In this document: positions 41,723 to 51,097 of the stretch, one piece after another
How positions within the stretch are numbered: position 1 is the stretch's first letter
Layout: each line of letters begins with the position of its first letter
From: an uncultured Clostridium sp.
Lineage (GTDB): Bacteria; Bacillota; Clostridia; Clostridiales; Clostridiaceae
DNA: 52,705 nt
Reading direction: 5' to 3'
NCBI RefSeq assembly: GCF_934754915.1
Contig: NZ_CAKVKB010000011.1
Coordinates: 1 to 52,705, forward strand
Translations under genes and position numbers: made by a program
The notes under the pieces: model-generated
Seen by the model: the letters and a program-made list of their open reading frames with translations, nothing else
Told to the model about the DNA's origin: nothing
The model's database searches: none

Positions 41723-42184
41723 TCAAATAAACACTCTATTTGTTTTATTTTTTCTGCTTTCCTCAAAAAATCTCACAAGAAGCTTAGAACACTCTTCATC
41801 ATACAACCATTTAACTTCAACAAATGAATTTAATCTTCTGCTATCCAAAAGACTTATTACTGAACCGCAAGCTCCCATATCCTTATTAAATGTTCCTATA
41901 TATACTTTTGAAATTCTGCTCTGGACTATTGCACTTGCACACATTGGACATGGTTCAAGTGTTACATACATTTCTGCTCCATCCAGTCTCCAATCTCCTA
42001 TATTTTTTGCTGCTTCTTTTATTGCTAATATTTCAGCATGAGCAGTTACATCATTTAAAACTTCTTTTAAATTATGTCCCCTACCTATTATCACACCATC
42101 CTTTACAATCACTGCTCCAACAGGAATTTCTCCTTCATTATATGCTTTAAGTGCTTCAATTTTTGCTTCATCAATAAAATCCAT
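41723..42184 (-). CDS. tadA: tRNA-specific adenosine deaminase TadA
   Basis: Deaminates A34 to inosine in tRNA-Arg(ACG). The 153-aa protein carries the zinc site HAE (TAHAEILAI, about 48-50, with catalytic E) and PCPMC (LEPCPMCASAIVQSRI, about 78-84), plus the conserved N-terminal AYNEGEIPVGAVIVKDG. The length is standard. In Bacillus subtilis tadA (yaaJ) lies immediately upstream of the SRP RNA and dnaX; here they are about 25 kb apart with the purine island between. A cytidine or guanine deaminase is less likely because of the TadA-specific N-terminus. Confidence 0.94.
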   Translation of the reverse strand: MDFIDEAKIEALKAYNEGEIPVGAVIVKDGVIIGRGHNLKEVLNDVTAHAEILAIKEAAKNIGDWRLDGAEMYVTLEPCPMCASAIVQSRISKVYIGTFNKDMGACGSVISLLDSRRLNSFVEVKWLYDEECSKLLVRFFEESRKNKTNRVFI

Positions 42185-42221
42185 TCATTCTCATCTCCCT
42201 TTAATTCATCAAGATAAATTC

Positions 42222-42250
42222 TAAAAAAACTGCTGATAAATTCAGCAGTT
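42222..42250 (-). terminator. Terminator of the CorC-type gene
   Basis: On the minus strand AACTGCTGA, five-base loop, TCAGCAGTT, then TTTTTT, 7 bp after the stop codon. Confidence 0.9.
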
Positions 42251-42256
42251 TCAAAA

Positions 42257-43540
42257 TTAATTATCTAGTTCTTCTTTTTCAGAATCTTCAACTTTATCAA
42301 TAAACATCCTTACTTTTTTTACTCTGTTCTTTTCTACTTCTTCTGCAACAAGTCTTAGATTACGGAACAATACTTCTTCATTTTTTTCAGGCATTCTTCC
42401 AAGTTCTCCAATCATTAATCCACCAATTGAATCAAATTCTTCTGAATCAATATTCATTCCAATTAAATCACTTATATCATGAAGTCGCACACTTCCATCA
42501 AATACATATTCACCATCTTTTACAATCTCAACTGATTTGTTATAATCATCATACTCATCTTCAATGTCTCCAACTATTTCTTCTACCAAATCTTCAATTG
42601 TTATTATACCTACAGTTCCACCATATTCATCCAAAACTACTGCAATATGATTTCTGCTTTTTTTCATTTCTTTAAATAGTTCTACTATCTTTTTAAATTC
42701 AAATGTATAAAATGGCTCTCTCATATATTTTTTAACATTAAAATCTTCACGTAAGTTTTCAACCATAGCCAAATCCTTAACATTCAAAAAGCCAATGATA
42801 TTATCAATAGTTTCATTATAAACAGGTATTCTTGAAAATTGTTCACTTTTAATTACATTCATCACTTCATCATAAGTTGCTTCCTGATCAATTGAAACAA
42901 TATCAACTCTCTGAACCATAACGTCTTTAACTTGTTGGTCAGCAAAATCAAAAACATTAAAAATCATTTCTTTTTCAACATTTTCTAAAACTCCTTCTTC
43001 TTCACTTACGCCAACCATAGTCTTTAATTCTTCTTCTGTTATAAATGATTCATCTTCATTAGGATTACATCCAACAAGACGTATAAAAAAAGATGATATC
43101 ATTGTAAAAATATATATAAATGGCTTAAAAATAATTACCACAAATTCTATGAACTTTGATACTTTCATTGAAACTGATTCAGCTTTCTGCTTTGCTATTG
43201 ACTTTGGTGTTATTTCTCCAAAAATAAGTATTAATATTGTCATAACGCCAGTTGCGATACCAGCTCCACTGCTTCCAAAAATATTTGTAGCTAATATTGT
43301 AGCAATAGATGATGCTCCAATGTTAACAACATTATTTCCTATTAATATTGCCCCTAAAAGTTTATTAGGATCTTCAATAAGTTTTTCAACACGCTTTGCT
43401 TTTGGCACGCCTTCTTCAACCATATGTCTCAATCTGATTTTACTTAGTGACATCAACGCTGTTTCTGACATTGAAAAAAAGCTTGATAATGCAATTAATA
43501 TAATTAACACAATTATCTGCCATATATAACTAGGGTCCAA
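42257..43540 (-). CDS. CNNM/CorC (HlyC) family transporter with CBS domains
   Basis: 427 aa. Residues about 1-190 are a DUF21/CNNM membrane domain with four hydrophobic segments (LIALSSFFSMSETALMSLSKIRL, in part: SFFSMSETALMSLSK, is diagnostic). About 200-320 are two CBS repeats (VMVQRVDIVSI, ...IPVYNETIDNIIGFLNVKDL, in part). About 340-420 is the CorC_HlyC domain with the preceding YGGTVGIITIEDLVEEIVGDIEDE hinge (in part: GTVGIITIEDLVEEI). The family is implicated in Mg/Co efflux or cation homeostasis; older names call it a hemolysin. It forms a one-gene unit with a strong terminator. Confidence 0.93.
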   Translation of the reverse strand: MDPSYIWQIIVLIILIALSSFFSMSETALMSLSKIRLRHMVEEGVPKAKRVEKLIEDPNKLLGAILIGNNVVNIGASSIATILATNIFGSSGAGIATGVMTILILIFGEITPKSIAKQKAESVSMKVSKFIEFVVIIFKPFIYIFTMISSFFIRLVGCNPNEDESFITEEELKTMVGVSEEEGVLENVEKEMIFNVFDFADQQVKDVMVQRVDIVSIDQEATYDEVMNVIKSEQFSRIPVYNETIDNIIGFLNVKDLAMVENLREDFNVKKYMREPFYTFEFKKIVELFKEMKKSRNHIAVVLDEYGGTVGIITIEDLVEEIVGDIEDEYDDYNKSVEIVKDGEYVFDGSVRLHDISDLIGMNIDSEEFDSIGGLMIGELGRMPEKNEEVLFRNLRLVAEEVEKNRVKKVRMFIDKVEDSEKEELDN

Positions 43541-43866
43541 AAATAATCACTCTCCTCGATAAATTTAAGTATTAATTTAAATTATACCATAATATGTTTA
43601 AAAGTAATATAAATCTATTCATTTTATAACATTCAAATTTTAATATCATATAAATTTTCTCTATTATCTTTTTACATTTAAAACTTTATATTCCATATAT
43701 CTTAATATAAATTTTAATTTTGCAATATATTTTGATTTTTATAGTATCTAATATTTTTATCCCAAAAACATGCATTTTATCCCATTTTGTGGATATGAAC
43801 CCATAATAATAGTAGAATTATGTTAAAGAATTTTCAAATTTATAATAAATTTAGGGGGATTAGATT
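43541..43866. other. Spacer between divergent CorC-type and TM2 genes
   Basis: 326 bp, very AT-rich. Near the TM2 side TTATCCCATTTTGTGGATA contains inverted TATCC/GGATA halves and a near DnaA box (TGTGGATAT), followed by TAATAATAGTAGAAT, a possible -10 area. No RNA gene or repeat seen. Confidence 0.45.
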
Positions 43867-44124
43867 ATGGAAAATCAACTATTAAATAATGGAATAAATC
43901 CATCTTGGCCAGTAAAAAATAAGATAGTAGCAGCTCTTCTTGCTATATTTGTAGGAGGTTTAGGAATCCATAAATTCTATTTAGGTAAAATAGGACTTGG
44001 AATAGTTTATTTGGTTCTATGTTGGACATGTATTCCATCATTTATAGCTTTTATTGAAGGTATTATCTATTTGTGTTCAGATGATTACAAATTTCAAATT
44101 AAAAATCAAGTTAGATTAGGATAA
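43867..44124 (+). CDS. TM2 domain-containing membrane protein
   Basis: 85 aa. The core NKIVAALLAIFVGGLGIHKFYLGKIGLGIVYL (in part: FVGGLGIHKFYLGKIGLG, about 36-53) is the TM2 signature: two membrane helices joined by the D/H-R/K-F-Y turn. The second helix runs to about 75, with a Cys/Ile pair (WTCIPSFIAFIEGI). Function of bacterial TM2 proteins is unknown. TAGGGGGA precedes the ATG. It is the only plus-strand gene in the right-hand half of the window and shares a terminator with adhE. Confidence 0.9.
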   Translation: MENQLLNNGINPSWPVKNKIVAALLAIFVGGLGIHKFYLGKIGLGIVYLVLCWTCIPSFIAFIEGIIYLCSDDYKFQIKNQVRLG

Positions 44125-44190
44125 TTTTTCATGATTAGTATCATAAAATTTAATTTATCTTCTACATACTAATTTAAATTTCACATTTTT

Positions 44191-44278
44191 AAATAAAAAG
44201 GACTGTCTCATTAGATTATAACCATAGCATCAGTATTACTTATAGCTTAATCTTTATGTGACAGTCCTTCTTATTTAT
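44191..44278. terminator. Long terminator between convergent TM2 and adhE genes
   Basis: AAGGACTGTC (44198-44207) pairs with GACAGTCCTT (44260-44269) and an inner ATTAGATTA/TAATCTTT pairing extends it. On the minus strand TTTTTATTT follows, giving a strong adhE terminator; the plus-strand tail (CTTATTTAT) is weaker. Confidence 0.82.
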
Positions 44279-44306
44279 ATATTGTAATTAGGAATAATTT
44301 TTATTA

Positions 44307-46934
44307 CTACTTCTTTTTATTGTCTTTCTTTTCTTTGCTGTCAGCAGACTTAACCCCATATGCATTTAAGTACATTTCCTTTAATTCTCTCATTAATGGA
44401 TATCTTGGGTTAGCTCCTGTACATTGATCATCAAATGCCTGTTCAACCATTTCATCTAATTCTGCTCTGAATTTATCTTCATCAACACCAGCTTCTTTTA
44501 TAGTCATTGGCATTCCAACTTTTCTTTGTAATTCTTCTACAGCTTTGATTAATAGTTCTACCTTTTCAGCTTCAGTCTTTCCACCCAATCCTAAGTGATC
44601 AGCTATTCTAGCATATCTAGCTACAGCTTCTGGATATTTGTATTGTGCAAATGCTCCTTGCTTAGTTGGTGCTTCAGTAGCATTAAATCTGATTACTTCT
44701 TTTAATAATAATGAATTAGCCATACCATGTGGTAAGTGGTGGAATGAACCTAATTTATGAGCCATTGAGTGACAAATTCCTAAGAATGCATTTGAGAATG
44801 CCATACCAGCTATACATGATGCATTAGCCATTTTTTCTCTAGCCTCAACATTAGTTGTTCCTTCATTATATGCTAATGGTAAATAATCAAATACTAATTT
44901 GATTGCTTCTAAAGCCATTCCATTTGTGAATTCAGTTGCCATTATCGAAACATAAGCTTCCATAGCATGAACTAATACGTCAATACCAGCACAAGCAGTT
45001 AATCCTTTTGGTGAAGTCATCATTAATTCTGGATCTACTATAGCCATGTCTGGAGTTAATTCATAGTCAGCTAATGGATATTTTACTCCTGCTTCTTCAT
45101 CAGTTATAACTGCAAATGGAGTAACTTCTGAACCTGTACCAGCTGAAGTTGCTATAGCTACCATCATAGCTTTTTGACCCATAGTTGGGAATTTGTATAT
45201 TCTCTTTCTGATGTCCATGAATGTCATTGCTAAATCTTCAAATGATACTTCTGGATGTTCATACATAACCCACATAATTTTAGCAGCATCCATTGCTGAT
45301 CCACCACCAAGTGAAATTACAACATCTGGATTAAAGCTTAACATTTCTTTAGCTCCAGCTCTTGCACATCTTAAAGTTGGATCTGGCTCAACATCGCAGA
45401 ATATCTTGTATTGAATTCCATGTGCTGATAATACATCTGTAATTTTATTAGTATATCCTAAGTCAAATAATACTTTGTCTGTTACGATAAATGCTTTCTT
45501 TTTACCCATTTCAGCTAATTCTTCTAAAGCTATTGGTAAACAACCATATTTAAAGTAAGTTTTTTCTGGAACTCTGAACCAAAGCATATTTTCTCTCCTT
45601 TTAGCAATAGACTTAACATTTATTAAATGTTTAGGACCAACATTTTCAGAAACTGAGTTTCCTCCCCATGATCCACAACCAAGAGTTAATGATGGTGCTA
45701 ATTTGAAGTTGAATAAATCACCTATAGCACCTTGAGATGCTGGCATGTTTATTAATGTTCTAGCAGTTTTCATTGTATGTCCAAATGCCATTATTCTGTC
45801 TTTACATTTTATTTCATCAGTATAAAGAATTGATGTGTGGCCTAATCCACCTAACTCTATTAATCTGTCTGCTTTTTCTAAACCTTCTTCAAAATTCTTA
45901 ACTTTATACATAGCTAATACTGGAGATAACTTTTCGTGTGAGAATGGTTCTTCTAATTCTACTGAAGTAACTTCTCCAACTAAAACTTTAGCACTTTCAG
46001 GAACAGTAACTCCTGCCATTTTAGCTATCTTATAAGCAGATTGACCAACCATGTCAGCATTTAATCCGCCTTTTTCATTTAAGATTATTTTTCTTACTTT
46101 ATCTATTTCTTCCCCTTTAAGAATATATGCTCCTCTTATTGCTAATTCTTTTTTAACTTCTTCATATTTTTCTTCTACTACAAGAATTGATTGTTCTGAT
46201 GCACAGATAACCCCATTATCGAATGTTTTAGATAAAAGTATTGAGTTTACAGCCATTTTTATATCAGCTGTTTCATCAATAATTGCTGGAGTGTTTCCTG
46301 CGCCAACTCCTAAAGCTGGTCTTCCAGATGAGTAAGCAGCCTTAACCATTGCTGGACCACCTGTAGCTAATATTATATCTGATTCAGCCATAACATTTTG
46401 TGATAATTCAACTGATGGTTGATCTATCCATCCGATTATTCCTTCTGGAGCACCAGCTTTAACTGCAGCTTCTAATACAACTTTAGCAGCTTCAATTGTA
46501 GCATTTTTAGCTCTTGGATGTGGAGAAATGATTATTGCATTTCTAGTCTTTAAAGCTATTAATGTTTTAAATATTGCTGTTGATGTTGGATTTGTAGTTG
46601 GAACAATAGCAGCAATAACTCCAATCGGTTCAGCTACTTTTGTAATTCCATAAGTGTTATCTTCTTCTAAAACACCACAAGTTTTCATATCCTTATATTT
46701 ATTATATATATATTCAGCAGCAAAATGGTTCTTTATAACTTTATCTTCAACTATTCCCATTCCTGTTTCTTCTACAGCTAATTTAGCTAATCTTATTCTG
46801 TTGTGATTAGCTGCTAAAGCTGCTGCTCTAAATATCTTATCTACTTGTTCTTGAGTAAATTCTGCAAATTGCTTTTGGGCTTTTCTAAGCTCCGCAATTC
46901 TTTGTGTTAATTCTTGAGCGTTTGTAACCTTCAT
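44307..46934 (-). CDS. adhE: Bifunctional acetaldehyde-CoA/alcohol dehydrogenase
   Basis: Reduces acetyl-CoA (or butyryl-CoA) to aldehyde and then alcohol with NADH. About 875 aa from the ATG at 46934 (MKVTNAQELTQ). The in-frame ATG seven codons upstream is rejected because TGGAGGA lies inside that extension, 8 nt from this ATG. Residues about 1-440 form the CoA-acylating aldehyde dehydrogenase (FDNGVICASEQS with the catalytic cysteine, about 245), and about 450-865 the iron alcohol dehydrogenase (LGGGSAMDAAKIM; GSFHHLPHGMANSLLL with iron-binding histidines). The length matches ethanol-forming AdhE of clostridia. A good promoter and a Rex-like site precede it. Confidence 0.96.
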   Translation of the reverse strand: MKVTNAQELTQRIAELRKAQKQFAEFTQEQVDKIFRAAALAANHNRIRLAKLAVEETGMGIVEDKVIKNHFAAEYIYNKYKDMKTCGVLEEDNTYGITKVAEPIGVIAAIVPTTNPTSTAIFKTLIALKTRNAIIISPHPRAKNATIEAAKVVLEAAVKAGAPEGIIGWIDQPSVELSQNVMAESDIILATGGPAMVKAAYSSGRPALGVGAGNTPAIIDETADIKMAVNSILLSKTFDNGVICASEQSILVVEEKYEEVKKELAIRGAYILKGEEIDKVRKIILNEKGGLNADMVGQSAYKIAKMAGVTVPESAKVLVGEVTSVELEEPFSHEKLSPVLAMYKVKNFEEGLEKADRLIELGGLGHTSILYTDEIKCKDRIMAFGHTMKTARTLINMPASQGAIGDLFNFKLAPSLTLGCGSWGGNSVSENVGPKHLINVKSIAKRRENMLWFRVPEKTYFKYGCLPIALEELAEMGKKKAFIVTDKVLFDLGYTNKITDVLSAHGIQYKIFCDVEPDPTLRCARAGAKEMLSFNPDVVISLGGGSAMDAAKIMWVMYEHPEVSFEDLAMTFMDIRKRIYKFPTMGQKAMMVAIATSAGTGSEVTPFAVITDEEAGVKYPLADYELTPDMAIVDPELMMTSPKGLTACAGIDVLVHAMEAYVSIMATEFTNGMALEAIKLVFDYLPLAYNEGTTNVEAREKMANASCIAGMAFSNAFLGICHSMAHKLGSFHHLPHGMANSLLLKEVIRFNATEAPTKQGAFAQYKYPEAVARYARIADHLGLGGKTEAEKVELLIKAVEELQRKVGMPMTIKEAGVDEDKFRAELDEMVEQAFDDQCTGANPRYPLMRELKEMYLNAYGVKSADSKEKKDNKKK

Positions 46935-47024
46935 AATTAATTCCTCCAGATCCATTTATATTAATTGGATTAATTTCATCTTTACTATAATTGTTTGTTT
47001 TATTTTTTAATATACTTTTGATGT

Positions 47025-47042
47025 TTGTTATTTTTTTAACAC
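47025..47042. promoter_or_regulatory. Rex operator upstream of adhE
   Basis: TTGTTATTTTTTTAACAC fits the Rex consensus TTGTTAANNNNTTAACAA at nearly all fixed positions. It lies 14 bp downstream of the -10 hexamer, so bound Rex would block initiation or elongation when NADH/NAD is low. Confidence 0.75.
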
Positions 47043-47055
47043 ATCTTACAAATTC

Positions 47056-47084
47056 ATTGTAGTATATTGTTTATTTTTTGTCAA
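47056..47084 (-). promoter_or_regulatory. adhE promoter
   Basis: On the minus strand TTGACA (47084-47079), 17-bp spacer, TACAAT (47061-47056). This gives a leader of about 115 nt. The rest of the 454-bp gap is T-rich and carries only the terminator of the upstream dehydrogenase. Confidence 0.8.
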
Positions 47085-47308
47085 ACTTTTTTTAATATTT
47101 TTTAGTCTAATTTAATTAATTTTTGCCGATTTTTTCTTATTTTTTTCATTTGCCCCTTTAAAATTCAGTCTTTTAGCTGTTTATTCTAAATTGAGCAAAA
47201 ATTTATTTTTAATTATTTTTGTTTAACTTTGTTATTTTTTATCCATCCTTATTTTTACTTTTATTCCTTTTTGATTATATTTGTTATTTTTTTATCAAAC
47301 ATTTCAAA

Positions 47309-47343
47309 TAAAAAGCAGTCAGATATAATCTTGACTGCTTTTT
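47309..47343 (-). terminator. Terminator of the iron alcohol dehydrogenase gene
   Basis: AAAAAGCAGTCAAGAT, three-base loop, ATCTGACTGCTTTTT on the minus strand (one bulge). Symmetrical, so it may work both ways. Confidence 0.88.
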
Positions 47344-47388
47344 ATATTATTGTAATTTCATTTAGAAAAACTCTCTATTATGCTAATT

Positions 47389-48555
47389 TTAAAAATCAAC
47401 CTTATTTCCATAATATGTGCATTCAAATAATTTTTCCATTGTAGCATCATCTATTTTTCTTGGATTAGATCCTGTACACGCATCTAAAATTGCATTGTGT
47501 GCTATAAATTTTAAATTAGCTTTAAAATCAGTTTCCTCAACTCCATAATCTTTCATTGTATGAGGAATGTTCAACTTATCATTAAAATCATTTATCAATT
47601 TAACCAATGAATCTGTTAATTCTGCATCAGTATTTCCTTCTAATTTTAGCATTCTTGCTATATCAGCATATCTATCCTCACATACTTTTCTATTGTAGTT
47701 TATTACATATGGTAAGAAAATAGCATTTGCACATCCATGAGGAATATGAAATACTGCTCCAACTTTATGAGCCATAGAATGAACTATTCCAAGTAAAGCG
47801 TTTGAAAATGCCATACCAGCCAAACATTGTGCTTCATGCATTAAATTTCTTGCTTCCTTATCACCATTAAATGATTTCACTAAATATTTATTAACCATTT
47901 CTATAGCTTTCATTGCTAACGGATCAGTAAAATTAGATTTTAAAGTTGCAGTATATGCTTCAATCGCATGAGTTAATGCGTCCATTCCAGTATGGGCTAC
48001 TAGTTTAGGCGGCATAGTCTGAGCTAATTCCGGATCTACTATTGCTATATCTGGTGTTATATTAAAATCTGCCAAAGGATATTTAATTTTCTCTGTATAA
48101 TTTGTTATTACTGAAAATGCAGTAACTTCTGTAGCAGTACCACTAGTTGATGGAATAGCTACAAATTTAGCTTTCTGTCTAAGTTCCGGTAACCCAAACG
48201 GAACAACAGCCTGTTCAAAAGTAAAATCTGGATATTCATAAAATATCCACATAGCCTTTGCAGCATCTATAGGAGATCCTCCTCCCATAGCCACTATCCA
48301 GTCTGGTTCAAACTTTCTCATAGCTTCTGCGCCTTTCATAACTGTTTCAACAGATGGATCAGGTTCTACTCCTTCAAATAATTCTACTTCCATTCCTGCT
48401 TCTTTTAAGTAGTCTTCAACTTTTTGAAGAAATCCAAATCTCTTCATAGAACCTCCACCAACTACTACAAAAGCTTTTTTACCTTTTAATGTTTTTAATA
48501 CTTCCAAAGAGCCTTCTCCATGATATATATCTCTTGGTAAAGTAAAACGTGCCAT
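47389..48555 (-). CDS. Iron-containing alcohol dehydrogenase (butanol/1,3-propanediol dehydrogenase-like)
   Basis: 388 aa from the ATG at 48555 (MARFTLPRDIY); an in-frame ATG five codons earlier overlaps the TTGGAGGA ribosome site. Group III metal-dependent alcohol dehydrogenase: NAD(P) loop MGGGSPIDAAKAMW (about 94-107), SGTATEVTAFSVI, DPELAQTMPPKLVAHTGMDALTHAIE (in part: HTGMDALTHAIE with metal-binding D/H) and GAVFHIPHGCANAIF with two iron-binding histidines. It resembles the C-terminal half of the neighbouring AdhE. Likely reduces aldehydes to alcohols at the end of fermentation; the exact chain length is not readable. Confidence 0.92.
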   Translation of the reverse strand: MARFTLPRDIYHGEGSLEVLKTLKGKKAFVVVGGGSMKRFGFLQKVEDYLKEAGMEVELFEGVEPDPSVETVMKGAEAMRKFEPDWIVAMGGGSPIDAAKAMWIFYEYPDFTFEQAVVPFGLPELRQKAKFVAIPSTSGTATEVTAFSVITNYTEKIKYPLADFNITPDIAIVDPELAQTMPPKLVAHTGMDALTHAIEAYTATLKSNFTDPLAMKAIEMVNKYLVKSFNGDKEARNLMHEAQCLAGMAFSNALLGIVHSMAHKVGAVFHIPHGCANAIFLPYVINYNRKVCEDRYADIARMLKLEGNTDAELTDSLVKLINDFNDKLNIPHTMKDYGVEETDFKANLKFIAHNAILDACTGSNPRKIDDATMEKLFECTYYGNKVDF

Positions 48556-48633
48556 ATAACATTCCTCCAATCCCCAATTATAAATATTATTTACAATATA
48601 ATTATAACATATTTTTCAAACGATTACATAAAA

Positions 48634-48678
48634 ATTAAAAAATCTACCCATTTAGAGAATCCCAATAGGTAGATTTTA
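48634..48678 (-). terminator. Terminator of the sucrose operon
   Basis: On the minus strand AAAATCTACC, an 18-base loop, GGGTAGATTTTTT, 4 bp after the scrK stop. Confidence 0.85.
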
Positions 48679-48681
48679 TTT

Positions 48682-49629
48682 CTATTTAATTGCATTGACT
48701 TCTGCTAATGTTGGCATTGAAGCTATTGCACCATAATTAGTACAAGTTATTGCTCCAACTTTATTAGCAAACGCTATTATTTCTTTCCATTTGTCCATAC
48801 TTATATTCTTCTTATCTTCAATATCCGAAACTTGTTTTAATACTGCGCCGACAAATGAATCCCCAGCTCCAGTCGAATCAACCTGTTTAATTTTTATTGA
48901 TGGTATTATTACATTTTCACCAGAAACACTTAAATAAGTTCCCTTAGAACCTAAGGTTACAGTTACAACTTTAACTCCTAATTCATGTAGAACTTTAACT
49001 CCTGCGTCTAAATCTTTTTGACCAGTAATTAATGTTAATTCTTCATCACTTAATTTAGTGAAATCACTATTTCTTAAAAATGCTTTACTATCTTCAACAA
49101 ATTGAGCTAGCATATCATCCTTTATTAATGCATCTCTATAGTTAGGATCAAATGATACATATATATTATTCTTTTTTGCATAATCTAATAATTTAAAATA
49201 AGTATTTTTTAATTCTCCATCTAAAAATCCAGTAGCTGATCCAAAATGAATTATATCTGTTGATGTTATTTTTGATGTATCAATATTATTAAAAGAATAT
49301 TCTCCATCACTTCCTCTTAAAAAATCAAAATTACGTTCTCCATTAGCATCAATTCCTACTAATGCAATTGTAGTGCTTCCTTTTTCAACTGTCATTTCTG
49401 TATTTATATTTAAATCTTTTAATATCTGAACTAAAAATTTGCCAAAGAAATCATCTCCAACCTGTCCTAAAAAAGCAGCATTTCCTTCAAGTTTAGTTAT
49501 TGCAGCTGCAACATTAGCTGGTGCTCCTCCTGCTTTTTTTTCAAATTTTTCTCCATACATTAACCCTTTATTATCAACGCACACCATGTCAATTAATAAT
49601 TCACCTATACAAAATACATTTTTATTCAT
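48682..49629 (-). CDS. scrK: Fructokinase (PfkB/ribokinase family)
   Basis: 315-aa sugar kinase that phosphorylates the free fructose released from sucrose 6-phosphate. Features: CIGELLIDMV (about 6-15), GGAPANVAAAITKLEG (about 33-48, sugar-binding N-terminal PfkB signature), VKVVTVTLGSKG (about 218) and the DSTGAGDSFVGAVL anion hole with catalytic D (about 250-263). The scrB overlap (8 bp) and the neighbouring sucrose regulator support fructokinase over ribokinase or 2-keto-3-deoxygluconate kinase. Confidence 0.92.
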   Translation of the reverse strand: MNKNVFCIGELLIDMVCVDNKGLMYGEKFEKKAGGAPANVAAAITKLEGNAAFLGQVGDDFFGKFLVQILKDLNINTEMTVEKGSTTIALVGIDANGERNFDFLRGSDGEYSFNNIDTSKITSTDIIHFGSATGFLDGELKNTYFKLLDYAKKNNIYVSFDPNYRDALIKDDMLAQFVEDSKAFLRNSDFTKLSDEELTLITGQKDLDAGVKVLHELGVKVVTVTLGSKGTYLSVSGENVIIPSIKIKQVDSTGAGDSFVGAVLKQVSDIEDKKNISMDKWKEIIAFANKVGAITCTNYGAIASMPTLAEVNAIK

Positions 49630-51076
49630 ATTTAATCCCCCTCATACTCCATACTTTTAATTCATTTATTTTTACCTTTTTATCATTTTCCAATTCAATG
49701 CTGAAATCATCATATTTAGGAAAATACATAAATGTAGTTGTCTCTAAACCATCCTGATAATATATTTCCATAACAGAATTATCAATAAATGCATGTAATT
49801 TCAATGACTTATCACTTTTAAGTTTGAATTTTCTTATTCCTTTTCCGCCAAGTTTCATATTGTTTCTATCTATAGTACAAACTTCACTTTCTTTATTATA
49901 ATTTAAACTTATATATTCCTCATTAAATACAAATTTTAAATTAACCTCTTCAGTTTCTTCCAAAGACAAATCTAAATCTATTTCTAAATTTCTTGAAGGT
50001 AAATTAAGTATATATTTATCATCAACAAAATTATCCATCAATATAATTTGTTTTTCTCTTAAATTCTCTAATTCCTTTAAAGGTTTTTGATATAAAACAT
50101 TATTTCTATATTCAATAATTCTTGGCATAGTTAATGTAAACATCCATCCACCATTATCTGAACTTGGATATTCTGAATCCTTATCAGGCATACCTACCCA
50201 TCCAATCATTATATTCTGTCCATTATGGGTAAATACTTGAGGTGCATAAAAATCGAATCCCATATCAATCTCTTTAAATTGTGTATGATTTTTTAACTCT
50301 ATAGTTTCAAAATCTAAATCACCTATTAAATATCCTGACTGATATATATTCTGATATTTAAATTCTTCTTCCTTTAAACCTTGTGGAGAAAATAGGAATG
50401 CATATTTATCATCTGAAACCTTAATCATATTAGGACATTCCCACATGTATCCGAATTCCTTTAAGTCAGTTTTTAACTCACCTGCAAGACTCCATTTTTC
50501 AATGTCATCAGATTTATATATTAATGATGTTCCTGTCATATTTTCTCTTTGAATTCCAAGAACCATATAATAAATACCTTCATGAGTAAATATCATAGGA
50601 TCTCTAAAGTGAGCAGTATATCCTTCTGGCTGTTTAAATATTATAGGACCCTTTTTTTCAAATGAACCGTCTTTATTATAGTCTGCTATACATTGATAAG
50701 ATTCTCTTTCATTTTTTTCGTTTTTCACATTTCCTGTATAAAATAATTTTAATGTTTCATCTTTTATATATGCTCCTCCTGAATAGCATCCATCTTTATC
50801 AAACCAATCTTCAGGTTTTAAAATTATCTCTGGTTTTGTAAAATTCACAAAATCTGATGTCTTTACTAATCCCCAGTGCTTAGTTTTATGCTCACATCCA
50901 AAAGGATTCCATTGATAAAATATATGATATTGACCATTAAAATAACTTAAGCCATTAGGGTCATTAACTAATCCAAACGGCATCTCAATATGATTTTTGT
51001 TTCTCCATATATTTTTATCATCTGCTTTATAAAATTCATCTAATTTTTGTTTGATTTTTTCATATACTTCAGCCAT
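49622..51076 (-). CDS. scrB: Sucrose-6-phosphate hydrolase (GH32)
   Basis: 484-aa intracellular beta-fructosidase. The five-bladed propeller (about 28-335) has the nucleophile in VNDPNGL (D39), the FRDPMIF motif (about 156) and the acid/base glutamate in MWECPNM (about 210). The C-terminal beta-sandwich (about 350-480) contains the GH32C segment SVMEIYYQDG. There is no signal peptide, fitting hydrolysis of PTS-imported sucrose 6-phosphate to glucose 6-phosphate and fructose. No sucrose PTS gene is visible in the window; it may lie upstream of scrR. It overlaps scrK by 8 bp and follows scrR by 21 bp. Confidence 0.95.
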   Translation of the reverse strand: MAEVYEKIKQKLDEFYKADDKNIWRNKNHIEMPFGLVNDPNGLSYFNGQYHIFYQWNPFGCEHKTKHWGLVKTSDFVNFTKPEIILKPEDWFDKDGCYSGGAYIKDETLKLFYTGNVKNEKNERESYQCIADYNKDGSFEKKGPIIFKQPEGYTAHFRDPMIFTHEGIYYMVLGIQRENMTGTSLIYKSDDIEKWSLAGELKTDLKEFGYMWECPNMIKVSDDKYAFLFSPQGLKEEEFKYQNIYQSGYLIGDLDFETIELKNHTQFKEIDMGFDFYAPQVFTHNGQNIMIGWVGMPDKDSEYPSSDNGGWMFTLTMPRIIEYRNNVLYQKPLKELENLREKQIILMDNFVDDKYILNLPSRNLEIDLDLSLEETEEVNLKFVFNEEYISLNYNKESEVCTIDRNNMKLGGKGIRKFKLKSDKSLKLHAFIDNSVMEIYYQDGLETTTFMYFPKYDDFSIELENDKKVKINELKVWSMRGIKYE

Positions 51077-51097
51077 GGTTACCTCTCTTCTAATTCA

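Noticed and set aside
46935..46955. Upstream start for adhE
   Set aside because: The ribosome binding site of the downstream ATG lies inside this extension.
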